Shown: piece after piece, positions 8,173 through 17,628 of the stretch
Numbering within the stretch: the first letter of the stretch is position 1
How the letters are laid out: every line of letters begins with the position of its first letter
Source: Nocardia abscessus NBRC 100374
Lineage (GTDB): Bacteria; Actinomycetota; Actinomycetes; Mycobacteriales; Mycobacteriaceae
Assembly: GCF_000308455.1 (NCBI RefSeq)
Contig: NZ_BAFP01000271.1
Coordinates: 1 to 64,000, forward strand
Direction of reading: 5' to 3'
DNA: 64,000 nucleotides
Translations under genes and position numbers: made by a program
The notes under the pieces: generated by a model
Database searches by the model: none
Seen by the model: only the letters and a program-made list of their open reading frames with translations
Told to the model about the DNA's origin: nothing

Positions 8173-10023
8173 ATGGACACTGCTGTGCTCACCCTTCCGG
8201 AGTCCGCACGCGCCCCGCGGTCCGGGGCGTCGGCGCGGGACCGGTTGCGGAGGATCGCGAACGCGCAGCCGGTAGTCGTCGCCGCCTGCTGCGTGGTCGT
8301 GGTGCAGCTGGCGATTCGGTGGTGGGTAGCGGGCAGCGGGTACTTCTACTGGGACGATTTCATCCTGGTCGGCCGAGCGGCTCGATTCGGTCTGTGGTCC
8401 ACCGACCTGCTGCTGTACGACCACGACGGACACTTCATGCCGCTGGCCTTCGTCACGGCCTGGGCGGTGACCGCCGTGGCCCCGCTGACCTGGGCCGGTC
8501 CGGTGGTGGTGCTGCTGGTCATGCAGCTCGGCGCGTCGGTGGCGGTGGTGCGGATGCTGCTGTTGCTGGTGGGCCCACGCTGGTCGATCCTGCCCCCACT
8601 GGTCTTCTACCTGTTCTGCCCCTTGACGATTCCGGCGTTCGCCTGGTGGGCCGCCGCTCTGAACGCACTGCCGCTGCAGTTCGCCCTCGCCTGGGTGATC
8701 GGTGACGCGGTGCTGCTGGTGCGGACCGGCAAGCGCCGATACGCGCTGTCCGGGGTAGCGGTGCTCGCGGTGGCGCTGCTGTTCTTCGAGAAGTCGGCGA
8801 TCGTGCCGTTCGTCGCCTTCGCCGTCACGGCGCTGGTCTGCCACGTCGACGGCAGCGCGGCCGCGATCCGAGTGGTGGCGCGGCGGGGCGCGGCCCTGTG
8901 GATCGGTTCGGGCGCGGTGCTGGCCTGCTGGTCGATCGGATATCTCGTGGTCGTCGACGATCCCGCCCTGCCGAGCAGTGCGGACGAACTGCGCGACCTG
9001 CTGCCCGGCGCGGCTTCGCTGGGGATCGTGCCCGCTTTGTTCGGCGGGCCCTGGGTGTGGGAGCGGTGGTTGCCGTCGACGCCATGGGCCGACCCCCCGG
9101 GATGGGCGGTGGTGGCGGCCTGGATCGCACTGGCCCTGGTGGTGGCGCTGTCGATGCGCGCCCGGCAGCGGATCGGGGCGGTCTGGCTGACGGCCGCGGC
9201 CTATGTCCTGATCGCGCAGCTGGCCGTGGCACTGGCGCGGGGCGGGCCGAACACCGCGGGCGAGCTCATGCAGTCGCTGCGCTACTTCGCCGACATGGCC
9301 GTGGTGGTGGCCGCCGCGGGTGCGCTGATGCTGCGTGCCCGCCCCCGGCCGTCGCGTGGCCCGATGCTCGCGGCGCTTCCCGGCCGGCCTGTGACGGTCG
9401 CGGTAACGGTGGCTTTCCTGGTGAGCAGTTTGTGGTCCACGCGGACGTTCGTGCAATCGTGGCGTGTCGGTCCCACCGAAACCTATGTCACGAACGTGAA
9501 ATCGGCGCTGCGCGCGTGGGACGGCGCTCCCCTGCTCGAGCAGGAGGTGCCATGGAATGTCTTGAATCCTTTGGCGTATCCCCAGAATCTCACCAGAAAC
9601 GCGCTGGCACCCGTGGCCGCTCCCGGCACGTTCGGAGACTCGACACCTCACCTGCGCATGATCACCGACGAGGGGCAAATCGTCGAAGCGGCGGTCTGGT
9701 GGAACCGGATCATCCTCCCCGGACCGGAGCCCGGCTGTGGGCACCGGATACAGGGCAGCACTCCGGCCCGCCTGCCCCTCGATGGCCCGATGCTCGGGAA
9801 CAAATGGACGGCACAGCTCAACTACCTCGCCAGTCGCGATGGTCGGATAAGCGTTGCCATGGAACAAGGTGAGACCGTGTCGGCGCCGGTCCGCAAGGGG
9901 CCCAACACCGTGTTCGTTCGCGTCGTAGGCAGCGGTTCGGCACTTCGAATCGCTTCCGAGACAACAGGTCTCGATCTCTGCATCGGTGTCGGCCCGGTCG
10001 GCGTCGCATCGTACGACAACTGA
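8173..10023 (+). CDS. Polytopic membrane protein, GT-C-like
   Basis: A 616-residue protein with about ten hydrophobic helices in residues 35-430 and a C-terminal extracellular-like domain. Just after the first helix is the sequence YFYWDDF. An acidic pair in this first outside loop is typical of GT-C-fold glycosyltransferases (GT39/ArnT/arabinosyltransferase-like), which use polyprenyl-phosphate sugar donors. The similarity is only in topology and this motif, so the enzyme activity is a guess. A TANNNT hexamer (TACGGT, 8159-8164) just upstream suggests a very short leader. Confidence 0.6.
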   Translation: MDTAVLTLPESARAPRSGASARDRLRRIANAQPVVVAACCVVVVQLAIRWWVAGSGYFYWDDFILVGRAARFGLWSTDLLLYDHDGHFMPLAFVTAWAVTAVAPLTWAGPVVVLLVMQLGASVAVVRMLLLLVGPRWSILPPLVFYLFCPLTIPAFAWWAAALNALPLQFALAWVIGDAVLLVRTGKRRYALSGVAVLAVALLFFEKSAIVPFVAFAVTALVCHVDGSAAAIRVVARRGAALWIGSGAVLACWSIGYLVVVDDPALPSSADELRDLLPGAASLGIVPALFGGPWVWERWLPSTPWADPPGWAVVAAWIALALVVALSMRARQRIGAVWLTAAAYVLIAQLAVALARGGPNTAGELMQSLRYFADMAVVVAAAGALMLRARPRPSRGPMLAALPGRPVTVAVTVAFLVSSLWSTRTFVQSWRVGPTETYVTNVKSALRAWDGAPLLEQEVPWNVLNPLAYPQNLTRNALAPVAAPGTFGDSTPHLRMITDEGQIVEAAVWWNRIILPGPEPGCGHRIQGSTPARLPLDGPMLGNKWTAQLNYLASRDGRISVAMEQGETVSAPVRKGPNTVFVRVVGSGSALRIASETTGLDLCIGVGPVGVASYDN

Positions 10024-10150
10024 GCGGCGGCCGGTTTCTCGGCGTAATCGGCCGATCTCGTAGTCGACCAGCCGCCCCGGGCGCTGCCTTGTGCTGACGG
10101 GCGGTAGCTGGGTACCCCAACCCCGGCCCTGACTATTTCGTCATTTCCTC

Positions 10151-10187
10151 TTGACGATGGTTTCATCGTAACTGATGATTTCATCGA
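10151..10187 (+). promoter_or_regulatory. Promoter region with two tandem inverted-repeat operators
   Basis: TTGACG at 10151-10156 is followed after 17 bp by GATGAT at 10174-10179, a plausible housekeeping promoter for the amidohydrolase gene. It contains two copies of an inverted repeat, CGATGGTTTCATCG (10155-10168) and TGATGATTTCATCGA (10173-10187), repeated with an 18 bp period. This is the layout of a repressor operator pair, but no regulator gene is adjacent. Confidence 0.45.
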
Positions 10188-10212
10188 CAATCGTGGCAGC
10201 GTGAGGACTTTG

Positions 10213-11337
10213 ATGACCGATTTCCGATCCCGCAGCAAAATGAACAGGCGTCGTGCCCTGGGCGGCGTCTTCGCCGGAACGCTCGGCCTCGCCGCGACGG
10301 CGGCGGTCGCTCGGGCGACCCCGGTGCGCACCCGGCAGCCCGCGCCCTCGGGCGCCTACCGGATCGACCTGCACGCGCACTTCCTCCCGCCGGACTACCG
10401 CGCGGCGCTACTCGACCATGGTCACGCCACCATCGGGGGATACCCGACGCCGGAGTGGTCGCCGGAACAGGCACTGGCGTTCATGGACTACTACGGGATC
10501 CAAGCGCAGGCATTGTCGGTGTCCGACCCCGGCGTGTCGTTCCTGCGCGGTAAGGAAGCCATCGACATGGCCCGCTACTGCAACACCTATGCCGCAGGGC
10601 TGTTCAGGACGCACGCCCAACGATTCGGCGCCTTCGCGGTGCTGCCGATGCCCGATATTCCCGCTTCCATCGCGGAGGCTGTCTACGCGCTGGACGAACT
10701 GCACCTCGACGGTGTGGTCCTGCTGTCCGCCTACGACGGGGTCTACCTCGGCGATCCGCGTTTCGAGCCCCTGATGATCGCGCTGAATCAGCGCAACGCC
10801 TACGTCTTCGTGCACCCGGCCGCCATCCCCGCCGACGCCAAACCGCAGCTGCCGCTGCCGGACTTCCTGGAGGAATTCACCTTCGACACCACCCGCGCGG
10901 CGACCTTCATGATGGCCACCGGCTCGACGCAGCGCTACCCGAACATCCGCTTCCAGCTGGCCCACGCGGGCGGCACCCTGCCCTTCGTGTCCCACCGCGT
11001 CAGCGTGGCCTCGCAAACGGTGCTCGGCGAGCTCTGGCCCGATGATCTGCCCCGGCCGTCGATACTCGACACGCAACGCCAGATCGCGAATTTCTACTAC
11101 GACACCGCGCTGAGCGGCTCGGTCGCGGCGATGGCGAGTGTGCTGGCCGTCAGCACGCGCGAGCACGTCGTCTTCGGTTCCGACTGGCCGTTCAGCGCGC
11201 TCACCCTCCCGCAGACCGGCACGCACGATCCGGCTCCCGGGCTAGGCGACATCTTCGACGCCGAACAGCGGATGGAGGTCGAACGGATCAACCCGCTGCG
11301 ACAGCTTCCCAGGCTGGCCGCAGCGGTCGGCGCCTGA
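10213..11337 (+). CDS. Tat-exported amidohydrolase family protein
   Basis: A 374-residue metal-dependent hydrolase of the amidohydrolase-2 (ACMSD-like) group. The N-terminus carries a Tat signal (MNRRRALGG, then a hydrophobic AT-rich stretch), so it is exported folded. Metal-binding signatures are DLHAHFLPP (HxH) near residue 55, VFVHPAA, FQLAHAGG and FGSDWPF with the catalytic Asp. The natural substrate is unknown; relatives decarboxylate or hydrolyse aromatic acids. ATG 10213 was chosen over the in-frame GTG at 10201 because GTGAGGA forms a ribosome binding site just upstream. Confidence 0.8.
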   Translation: MTDFRSRSKMNRRRALGGVFAGTLGLAATAAVARATPVRTRQPAPSGAYRIDLHAHFLPPDYRAALLDHGHATIGGYPTPEWSPEQALAFMDYYGIQAQALSVSDPGVSFLRGKEAIDMARYCNTYAAGLFRTHAQRFGAFAVLPMPDIPASIAEAVYALDELHLDGVVLLSAYDGVYLGDPRFEPLMIALNQRNAYVFVHPAAIPADAKPQLPLPDFLEEFTFDTTRAATFMMATGSTQRYPNIRFQLAHAGGTLPFVSHRVSVASQTVLGELWPDDLPRPSILDTQRQIANFYYDTALSGSVAAMASVLAVSTREHVVFGSDWPFSALTLPQTGTHDPAPGLGDIFDAEQRMEVERINPLRQLPRLAAAVGA

Positions 11338-11497
11338 CCGGCTGGTTCCGATCCACCAGCGGCCGCGGCCTTGTCTTCCAGCGGAACTCGCCAACCGCGA
11401 TCCCGCCCCTGACGGCCGCGCAGCAGCAAAGATAGCTCAGAGTTCGCCGAACGCGTCCGCGTCACCGTCGAGCAGTCACCGAGAGGAGCCGGTCCCC

Positions 11498-12787
11498 ATG
11501 GCAGGCAAGCCCACGCGTGTTCGTACCTGGACCCGACCCGTCGTGGTCGTCACCCTGCTCATGGCGTTGCTGTCGGTGATGTACCTGGGTTACGTCGTCA
11601 ACCCCGAGAAGAATCTGCACGACCTGCCACTGGCTGTCGTGAATCAGGACGTCGGTGACACGCTGGGCGGACAGCCGGCCAATGTCGGCGACCAGATCAC
11701 CGAAGCGCTCACCGCGAACGTCCCGGCCGACAAAGTCGACCTGCGCGTTCTCGGCGTCCCCGAAGCGCAGCGACTGTTGCGTGACGGCAAGATCTACGGC
11801 GCGATCGTCATCCCGAGCGATTTCACGAAGCGGCTCGCTATCCTCGGCGCCGCGAGCGTGGTGTCCGGGAAGGTCGAGCGGCCGGTGATCACCATCGAAA
11901 CTAACCCGCGCACCGGAACCTATGCCACGCAGATCACGCTTCGGATCGCCGAACAGGCGCTGGAGAAGGTCGACGCCTCCGTCGGGAAGCAGCTCACCGA
12001 CACCGTCGACGCCCAGCTCCGGTCCTCCGGTACGGCCCCGCCGCCGCTGTCCGGCGCCAGTCAGTTGCTGCTGGCCGATCCCATCGACGTGGTGATCGCG
12101 CCGTACCGGCCGCTGCCCGAAGGCACCGGCGGCGGGCTGTCGGCCTTCTTCTACACCCTGCTGATCCTGCTGGCCGGATTCACCGGCGCCATGATCATCC
12201 ACACCATGGTGGACGCCTCGCTCGGATTCACCCCCACCGAGTACGGGCCGTGGTACGTGCACTACCCGCCCACCCCGATCTCCCGGGTGCGGACGCTGCT
12301 GCTCAAATGGGGCGTTCTCGCCGTCGTCGCGCCGATCGTGTCCGCCGTGTTCCTGGCGGTCGCGACGGCGTTGGACATGCCCATCGACCGGGCCCTGCTG
12401 TTGTTCCTCTACAGCACGTTCGCCATCCTCGCCGTCGGCGTCACCGCGCTGTCGATACTGGCCGCGTTCGGCGCCGTGGGCATGCTGGTGAACCTGATCC
12501 TGTTCATCGTCCTCGGGCTGCCCTCGGCCGGCGGAACGGTGCCGATCGAAGCGACACCCACGTACTTCGCCTGGCTGTCCACCTTCGAGCCGATGCACCA
12601 GGTCTTCCTCGGCATCCGTGCCATCCTCTATTTCGAAGCCAGGGGCGCGGCGGGCCTGGAACGCGGCATCTGGATGGCGTTGCTCGGACTCGTCATCGGC
12701 CTGTGCTTCGGTGCGGCGGTGACGATCTTCTACGACCGAAAAGGGCTGGCGCGCACCGCGGACCGCGGTCGCGGCACCGAGACGTAG
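11498..12787 (+). CDS. YhgE/Pip-like ABC-2 type membrane protein
   Basis: A 429-residue protein with one N-terminal membrane helix, a large extracytoplasmic domain (residues about 45-215, PLAVVNQDVG...GAIVIPSDFTKRL) and five C-terminal helices. This is the YhgE/Pip or DUF3533 architecture, related to ABC-2 permeases. Proteins of this group in actinobacteria accompany MmpL-like exporters or type VII secretion; no partner ATPase is nearby. It ends 7 bp before the CDF transporter gene, so the two are probably one operon. Function is inferred only from topology. Confidence 0.7.
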   Translation: MAGKPTRVRTWTRPVVVVTLLMALLSVMYLGYVVNPEKNLHDLPLAVVNQDVGDTLGGQPANVGDQITEALTANVPADKVDLRVLGVPEAQRLLRDGKIYGAIVIPSDFTKRLAILGAASVVSGKVERPVITIETNPRTGTYATQITLRIAEQALEKVDASVGKQLTDTVDAQLRSSGTAPPPLSGASQLLLADPIDVVIAPYRPLPEGTGGGLSAFFYTLLILLAGFTGAMIIHTMVDASLGFTPTEYGPWYVHYPPTPISRVRTLLLKWGVLAVVAPIVSAVFLAVATALDMPIDRALLLFLYSTFAILAVGVTALSILAAFGAVGMLVNLILFIVLGLPSAGGTVPIEATPTYFAWLSTFEPMHQVFLGIRAILYFEARGAAGLERGIWMALLGLVIGLCFGAAVTIFYDRKGLARTADRGRGTET

Positions 12788-12794
12788 TCCGGCC

Positions 12795-13691
12795 GTGCGC
12801 GCGCTTCTCTTCTCGCTGTGGGCCTCGGTGTGCTTCGTCGTACTGTCCCTGGTGTGGGGAATCGCGGCGGGCTCGCAGATGATCGTCTTCGACGGGCTCT
12901 ATTCGCTGGTCAGCATCGGGCTCTCGGCCCTGGCCATCATGGCGCACCGAACCGCCGCGAAGGGTGCCGACTCGATCTATCCGTGGGGCCGGGAGACGTG
13001 GGAGCCGGTCGCGATCGTCGTGAAGTCGACCGCGCTCGGCGGGCTGTGCCTGTACGGATCGGTGAACGCCGTGCGGGAGATCGTGCACGGTGGCCGCGCG
13101 GTGTCGGCCGGTTCGGCGCTCACCTATGCGGCGATCGCGTCGCTGGGCGGCATCGCCGTCGCGGTGGTGCTGCTGCGGGCCGCTCGCTCCGATACGGGCC
13201 TGGTGCGCGCGGAAGCGGCGGAATGGGTAGGCGATGCGGCGCTGAGCCTGGTCACCCTGGGCGGATTCCTGATCGCTGTGATCCTGAACGCGACCGGCCA
13301 CGACTACGCCGCGCGGTTCGTTGACCCGAGCCTGGTGATCGTGGTGTCGGTGATCTACCTGTGGGTTCCGGTCGGACTGTTCCGGGCCGCGCTCCGGGAG
13401 ATCCTGACGATGGCCGCCGCGGAGCCGGTCGGCTCGGCTGTCGCGGAGGTCGGTGAAGAGCTTCGCGCGGCGCACGGATTCGACGAATTCTTCGTGCGGG
13501 CCTCCAAAGTCGGGAGCAGGCTCGATGTCGAACTGGCCTTCGTCGTCGGTCCGAGCACGCCACGGCGCGACGTCGACTTCTTCGACGAGGTGCGCGCGCA
13601 GATCCAACGGCGTCTGCACACCCTGGGATATCGCCATTCGACATCCGTGCTGTTCACCGCCCAGCGGCAGTGGGTGGACTGGTCCCACTGA
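12795..13691 (+). CDS. Cation diffusion facilitator family transporter
   Basis: A 298-residue protein with six predicted helices and a cytoplasmic C-terminal domain. The N-terminal helix region (DGLYSLVSIGLSALAIMAHR) and the paired acidic helix (RAEAAEWVGDAALSLVTL) place it in the cation diffusion facilitator superfamily, which exports Zn, Fe, Mn or other divalent metals in exchange for protons. The classical HxxxD metal pair is partly degenerate (EWVGD), so metal specificity cannot be given. GTG start, 7 bp after the YhgE-like gene. Confidence 0.75.
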   Translation: MRALLFSLWASVCFVVLSLVWGIAAGSQMIVFDGLYSLVSIGLSALAIMAHRTAAKGADSIYPWGRETWEPVAIVVKSTALGGLCLYGSVNAVREIVHGGRAVSAGSALTYAAIASLGGIAVAVVLLRAARSDTGLVRAEAAEWVGDAALSLVTLGGFLIAVILNATGHDYAARFVDPSLVIVVSVIYLWVPVGLFRAALREILTMAAAEPVGSAVAEVGEELRAAHGFDEFFVRASKVGSRLDVELAFVVGPSTPRRDVDFFDEVRAQIQRRLHTLGYRHSTSVLFTAQRQWVDWSH

Positions 13692-13711
13692 TCGTCGCGC
13701 CGCATCCTCGC

Positions 13712-14986
13712 TCAGTTCTGGGCGGCGGCCGACTCGGCTGCGGAGCGCGCGCGCGACAGCGCTTCCGGCACCGGTATCCGGCCGAGATACATTTCGGCGA
13801 AGATCGGTTCGACCGCTCGGAGCGCTGCGGGGAAGCCCGGCCCGCCACCGGGGGAGATGCGCGGGCCGCGCAGCACGTCGAAGAAGGGGGCGACGTCTAC
13901 TCCCTTCCCGCCCCAATAGTCGCGATAGCGCTGCTGTTCGGAGACGACGGCCGGAATGGCGGCGCCGTCCTCGGCCAGGTAGCGATTGCCCGCGCCGCTG
14001 CCGAGCCAGGCCAGGACCCGGCGCACCGCGTCCGGATGCCGGGTGGCGGCGCTCGCGGCGACGCCGATCGCGTTGTTCGTGCTCACCCGTCCGTCCGGGC
14101 CCTCGGGCAGGAGCGCGACGCCCCACGGGAACCGGGCCTGCTCGGAGATTTGCGTGAGATTGAACGTGCCCGACTGCAACAGCGCGAGTTTTCCTTGCAG
14201 GAAGGCATTCTTCGCGAAGTCGGGATTGGTATTGGTGTCCGCGGGCGAGGGCGTGAGCCCATCGGCGATCAACCGCACCAGATAATCGAACGCCGCGACG
14301 CCCTGCGGGCTGTCGAAGACGAAGCGGTCGTGGTCGTCCTGGAATCGCGCTCCCGCCGAGCCCAGATACGGCAGCTCGATGGACTGGAAGTCGTGGCCCG
14401 CGTTGTACGCCCACGCGGTGACCGCCGCCAGCCTGTGCAGCAGCGGGCGTAAGCCGTCGTCGCCGTTCGGGCTCCATCGCAGCGCGGCCAGCTCGGCGGG
14501 ATCCACGTGCGCGGCCGCGAGCAATTCCCGGTTGTAGTACACCGCCGTGCCCGCGTCGACGAATTGCGGTACCGCCCAGAGCCTTTCGTCACGCGTGTAC
14601 TGCGCTACCGACGACGGGTCCCAGGACCGCGCGGCCTCCGGACCGAGCGCCGCCCCGATGTCGAGCAACCGCCCGGCATCGGCGTAGTCCTCGTACAGGT
14701 TGGTCCAGAACAGGTCGTCGGCGGTCCCGCCCGCCACGTCCAAACGCAGCTTCTGCTGATAGGACGACCACGGCACCACCGTGATCCGCACGTCGAGGTC
14801 GGGATTCGCCCGCTCGAACTCCGCGAGCGAGGCACGGTAGCGGGGCACGAAGCTCTCGTCCCAGATCCGCAACCCCACCACGGTGCGGCCGCCACCGTCA
14901 CCGCCGCGGCCCAGCCACAAGACGGCGCCCACCAGCAGCGCCGCGGCGAGCGCGAGCGCGAGCAGAACGCGGGTCGAGGTTCTCAT
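13712..14986 (-). CDS. Carbohydrate ABC transporter substrate-binding protein
   Basis: A 424-residue family-1-type extracellular binding protein. The mature part starts after a hydrophobic helix (residues 7-30) and contains TVVPWSSYQQKLRLDVAGG and DLFWTNLYEDYAD, typical of sugar-binding proteins. There is no lipobox cysteine after the helix, unusual for a Gram-positive binding protein, so it is probably held by an uncleaved helix. The start at 14986 forms an ATGA overlap with the stop of the upstream permease. It is the last gene of a permease-permease-binding-protein operon without an ATPase gene. Confidence 0.8.
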   Translation of the reverse strand: MRTSTRVLLALALAAALLVGAVLWLGRGGDGGGRTVVGLRIWDESFVPRYRASLAEFERANPDLDVRITVVPWSSYQQKLRLDVAGGTADDLFWTNLYEDYADAGRLLDIGAALGPEAARSWDPSSVAQYTRDERLWAVPQFVDAGTAVYYNRELLAAAHVDPAELAALRWSPNGDDGLRPLLHRLAAVTAWAYNAGHDFQSIELPYLGSAGARFQDDHDRFVFDSPQGVAAFDYLVRLIADGLTPSPADTNTNPDFAKNAFLQGKLALLQSGTFNLTQISEQARFPWGVALLPEGPDGRVSTNNAIGVAASAATRHPDAVRRVLAWLGSGAGNRYLAEDGAAIPAVVSEQQRYRDYWGGKGVDVAPFFDVLRGPRISPGGGPGFPAALRAVEPIFAEMYLGRIPVPEALSRARSAAESAAAQN

Positions 14987-15804
14987 TTGACTCCCGTCCA
15001 CGCGATCGAGCGCAGCACCTGCCGCTGGAAGACCACGAACAGCACCACCAGCGGCGCGATGGCCAGCGTCGTGGCCGCCATCACCAGGGTCCACTGCGCG
15101 TTGTACCGGGTTTGCAGATTCGCCGTGGCCACGGTGAGCACCTGCCACGAGCGCCCACTGCTGGCGACCAGCGGCCACATGAAGTTGTTCCACTGCGAGA
15201 CGATCGTGATGAGCGTCAGCGTCGCCAGCACCGGCCTGCTCATCGGTACCATCACGTGCACGATGATGTCGAGGGTGTTCGCGCCGTCGAGCCGCGCCGC
15301 ACCGATCAGCTCCTGTGGAATAGCGCGAAAGTACTGGCGCAGCAAGAAGATCGCGTACGGCGAGCCGAACACGAACGGCAGTACCAGTGCCCAGAAGGTG
15401 TTGAGCAGCTCCAGTTGCGCGAACATCAGATACAGCGGGATCAACGTCACGATGGGCGGCACCATCATGGTGGCCAGATACACCCAGAACAGCGCATCGC
15501 GGCCCGGGAACTCGGTGCGGGCGAACGCATACGCCGCCGCCACCGAGGTGACCAACTGGCCGCCGGTGACGAAGACCGTCATCAGCGCGGTCACCAGCAC
15601 CGCCCGCCCGAACCCGTAGTCCAGGACGGTCCGGAAGTTGTCCGTGGTGGCCGGATTCGGCAGGGCCAGCGGCGATCCGGCGGCGAACTGGTCGGGCGTC
15701 TTCACTGCGGTGACCGCGCTGAGCAGCAGCGGCACGACGGTCAGCAGCGCTCCGGCCGAGACCACCGCGTAGGCCGCCGCCGAACGCAGACGTTCAGAGC
15801 TCAT
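14983..15804 (-). CDS. Carbohydrate ABC transporter permease (MalG type)
   Basis: A 273-residue permease with six membrane helices. The cytoplasmic EAA loop is GAARLDGANTLDIIVHVM followed by VPMSRP, as in MalG/UgpE-type sugar permeases. It would pair with the permease encoded just upstream. Start and stop overlap both neighbours (11 bp with the first permease, ATGA with the binding-protein gene), so the three are translationally coupled. The energising ATPase is missing locally and is likely a shared MsiK-type protein. Confidence 0.85.
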   Translation of the reverse strand: MSSERLRSAAAYAVVSAGALLTVVPLLLSAVTAVKTPDQFAAGSPLALPNPATTDNFRTVLDYGFGRAVLVTALMTVFVTGGQLVTSVAAAYAFARTEFPGRDALFWVYLATMMVPPIVTLIPLYLMFAQLELLNTFWALVLPFVFGSPYAIFLLRQYFRAIPQELIGAARLDGANTLDIIVHVMVPMSRPVLATLTLITIVSQWNNFMWPLVASSGRSWQVLTVATANLQTRYNAQWTLVMAATTLAIAPLVVLFVVFQRQVLRSIAWTGVK

Positions 15805-16660
15805 AGGTGGTCCGATCCCGGAAGTAGCGGTGCTGCGCCACGGTGATCGCGAACATCACCGCGAACACCACGAGCGCCATAACGGCGGCGCGCCCCGGCC
15901 GAGCCGCGTCGAACGCCTCGGCGAAGATCCGCATCGCGACCACGTCCGTGCGATCACCCGGCCCGCCCTTGGTCAGCGCGTACACGGTGTCGAAGGTCTG
16001 GAACGCGGTGAGCACGCCCGTGACGAGCACGAAGAACATGGTCGGACGCAGCAGCGGCAGGATCAGCCAGCGGATCCGGCGCCAGCCGGTCGCCCCGTCC
16101 AGCGCTCCCGCGTCGAGGATCTCACTCGGTATCGCGCGGATCCCGGCCACGAAGAACAGCGCCACGTACCCGAAGTTCGCCCACACGCTCACCGCGGCCA
16201 CCGACGGCAGCGCCAGCGCCGGATCCGACAGCCATTCGACGCGCCGGCCGAGCACGGCGTTGACGGCGCCCCCGGTGGGCGCGAACATCCACTGCCACAC
16301 CACGCCCACCGCCACCGGCGCGCACATCCACGGCAGCGCGTACAGCACCCGCAGACTCGTCGCACCGCGCCGCCTCGCCAGCAGAGCGGCGACCGTGAAG
16401 CCCAGCACGGTCTGCGCGGGGACCACGATCGCGGTCAATGCCAGCGTCACCAGCAGGGCATGGCCGAACGCGGCGTCACCCAGTACCGAGCGCCAGTTGC
16501 CCAGTCCCACGAATCGCATGGGACCCAACAGGTTCCAGCTGTGCAGACTGAGCCATGCCACCACCAGGATCGGCAGCACCAGGAACACTCCGACACCGAT
16601 CAGGCTCGGCAGCAGAAGAACATAGCTCGTCACGGTACGACGAGCCGCACGCCGGTTCAT
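15794..16660 (-). CDS. Carbohydrate ABC transporter permease (MalF type)
   Basis: A 288-residue permease with six helices and an EAA loop containing DAGALDGATGWRRIRWL then ILPLLRP, typical of MalF/UgpA-type sugar permeases. It is the first gene of the three-gene sugar uptake operon. A TAACGT hexamer lies about 14 bp before the ATG and there is no clear ribosome binding site, so the transcript may be nearly leaderless. The transported sugar cannot be predicted. Confidence 0.85.
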   Translation of the reverse strand: MNRRAARRTVTSYVLLLPSLIGVGVFLVLPILVVAWLSLHSWNLLGPMRFVGLGNWRSVLGDAAFGHALLVTLALTAIVVPAQTVLGFTVAALLARRRGATSLRVLYALPWMCAPVAVGVVWQWMFAPTGGAVNAVLGRRVEWLSDPALALPSVAAVSVWANFGYVALFFVAGIRAIPSEILDAGALDGATGWRRIRWLILPLLRPTMFFVLVTGVLTAFQTFDTVYALTKGGPGDRTDVVAMRIFAEAFDAARPGRAAVMALVVFAVMFAITVAQHRYFRDRTTYEL

Positions 16661-16705
16661 GTGCTGCGACGTTACCGCCGCCGCACGACGGGCGGGGCGG
16701 CGGCG

Positions 16706-17458
16706 TCAGTCGGTCGGACCGCCCGCCACGTAGATCACCTGGCCGGAGACGAAACCCGCGCCCTCGCTCACCAGGAACGAGGCGGTATGCGCGATGTCCT
16801 CGGGAGTGCCGACGCGCTGCACCGGAATCTGCGCGGCGGCCGCTTTCTGGAAGTCCTCGAACGAGACGCCGACGCGGTCGGCGGTGGCGGCGGTCATGTC
16901 GGTGACGATGAAGCCGGGGGCGATGGCGTTGGCCGTGACGCCGAACTTGCCCAGTTCGAACGCCAGGGTCTTGGTGAAGCCTTGCATGCCCGCCTTGGCC
17001 GCCGAGTAGTTGGCCTGGCCGCGATTGCCGAGCGCCGAGGTGCTGGACAAGTTGACCACCCGTCCCCACTTCTGCTCCACCATGTACTTCTGCACCGCGC
17101 GGGTGAGCAGGAACGCTCCGCGCAGGTGCACGTTCAGCACCGCGTCCCAGTCCTCGACGGTCATCTTGAACAGCAGGTTGTCGCGCAGGATGCCCGCGTT
17201 GTTCACCACGACGGTCGGCGCGCCCAGTTCGGTTTCCAGCTGCCGGACGGCGGCGGCCACCGACTCCTCGTCCGACACGTCGGCGCCGAGTGCGACGGCC
17301 TGGCCGCCCGCCTCGGTGATCGCGCCGACGGTGCCCGCGCAGGCGGCCGCGTCGAGGTCGAGCACGCCGACCCGGAGCCCGTCCGCGGCCAATCGCTCGG
17401 CGATCGCCGCACCGATCCCTCGTGCGGCGCCGGACACTATTGCAACTCGCTCGCCCAT
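16706..17458 (-). CDS. SDR family oxidoreductase, FabG-like
   Basis: A 250-residue short-chain dehydrogenase. The cofactor motif is GAARGIGAA (near residue 10), the NNAG motif is present, and the catalytic Ser-Tyr-Lys set is seen in LSSTSALGNRGQ and YSAAKAG. The C-terminal IYVAGGPTD is typical of FabG-type 3-oxoacyl reductases. It likely reduces a 3-oxoacyl thioester or similar ketone. Start 17458 was preferred because GAAGGGA lies 8 bp upstream; longer frames upstream have no such site. Confidence 0.85.
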   Translation of the reverse strand: MGERVAIVSGAARGIGAAIAERLAADGLRVGVLDLDAAACAGTVGAITEAGGQAVALGADVSDEESVAAAVRQLETELGAPTVVVNNAGILRDNLLFKMTVEDWDAVLNVHLRGAFLLTRAVQKYMVEQKWGRVVNLSSTSALGNRGQANYSAAKAGMQGFTKTLAFELGKFGVTANAIAPGFIVTDMTAATADRVGVSFEDFQKAAAAQIPVQRVGTPEDIAHTASFLVSEGAGFVSGQVIYVAGGPTD

Positions 17459-17628
17459 GAGCGCATCCCTTCGTCGGTCGGATGTCGAGTCAGTCATACC
17501 GCACCGCCTCCGCCGTGGTGGCGGCGGCGACCCCACCGGCGGGCACTGTGCTCGCATCGGCGCCGGAATTACCGCAAGTCTCGAGCAGAAGGCTTGCTCA
17601 GCTGAACACCCGATGCTTCGATCGGCAC

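Noticed and set aside
8158..9867. Long antisense open frame opposite the GT-C-like gene
   Set aside because: Composition is Arg/Gly/Gln-rich as expected from the complement of a GC-rich gene. No domain and no start signal.
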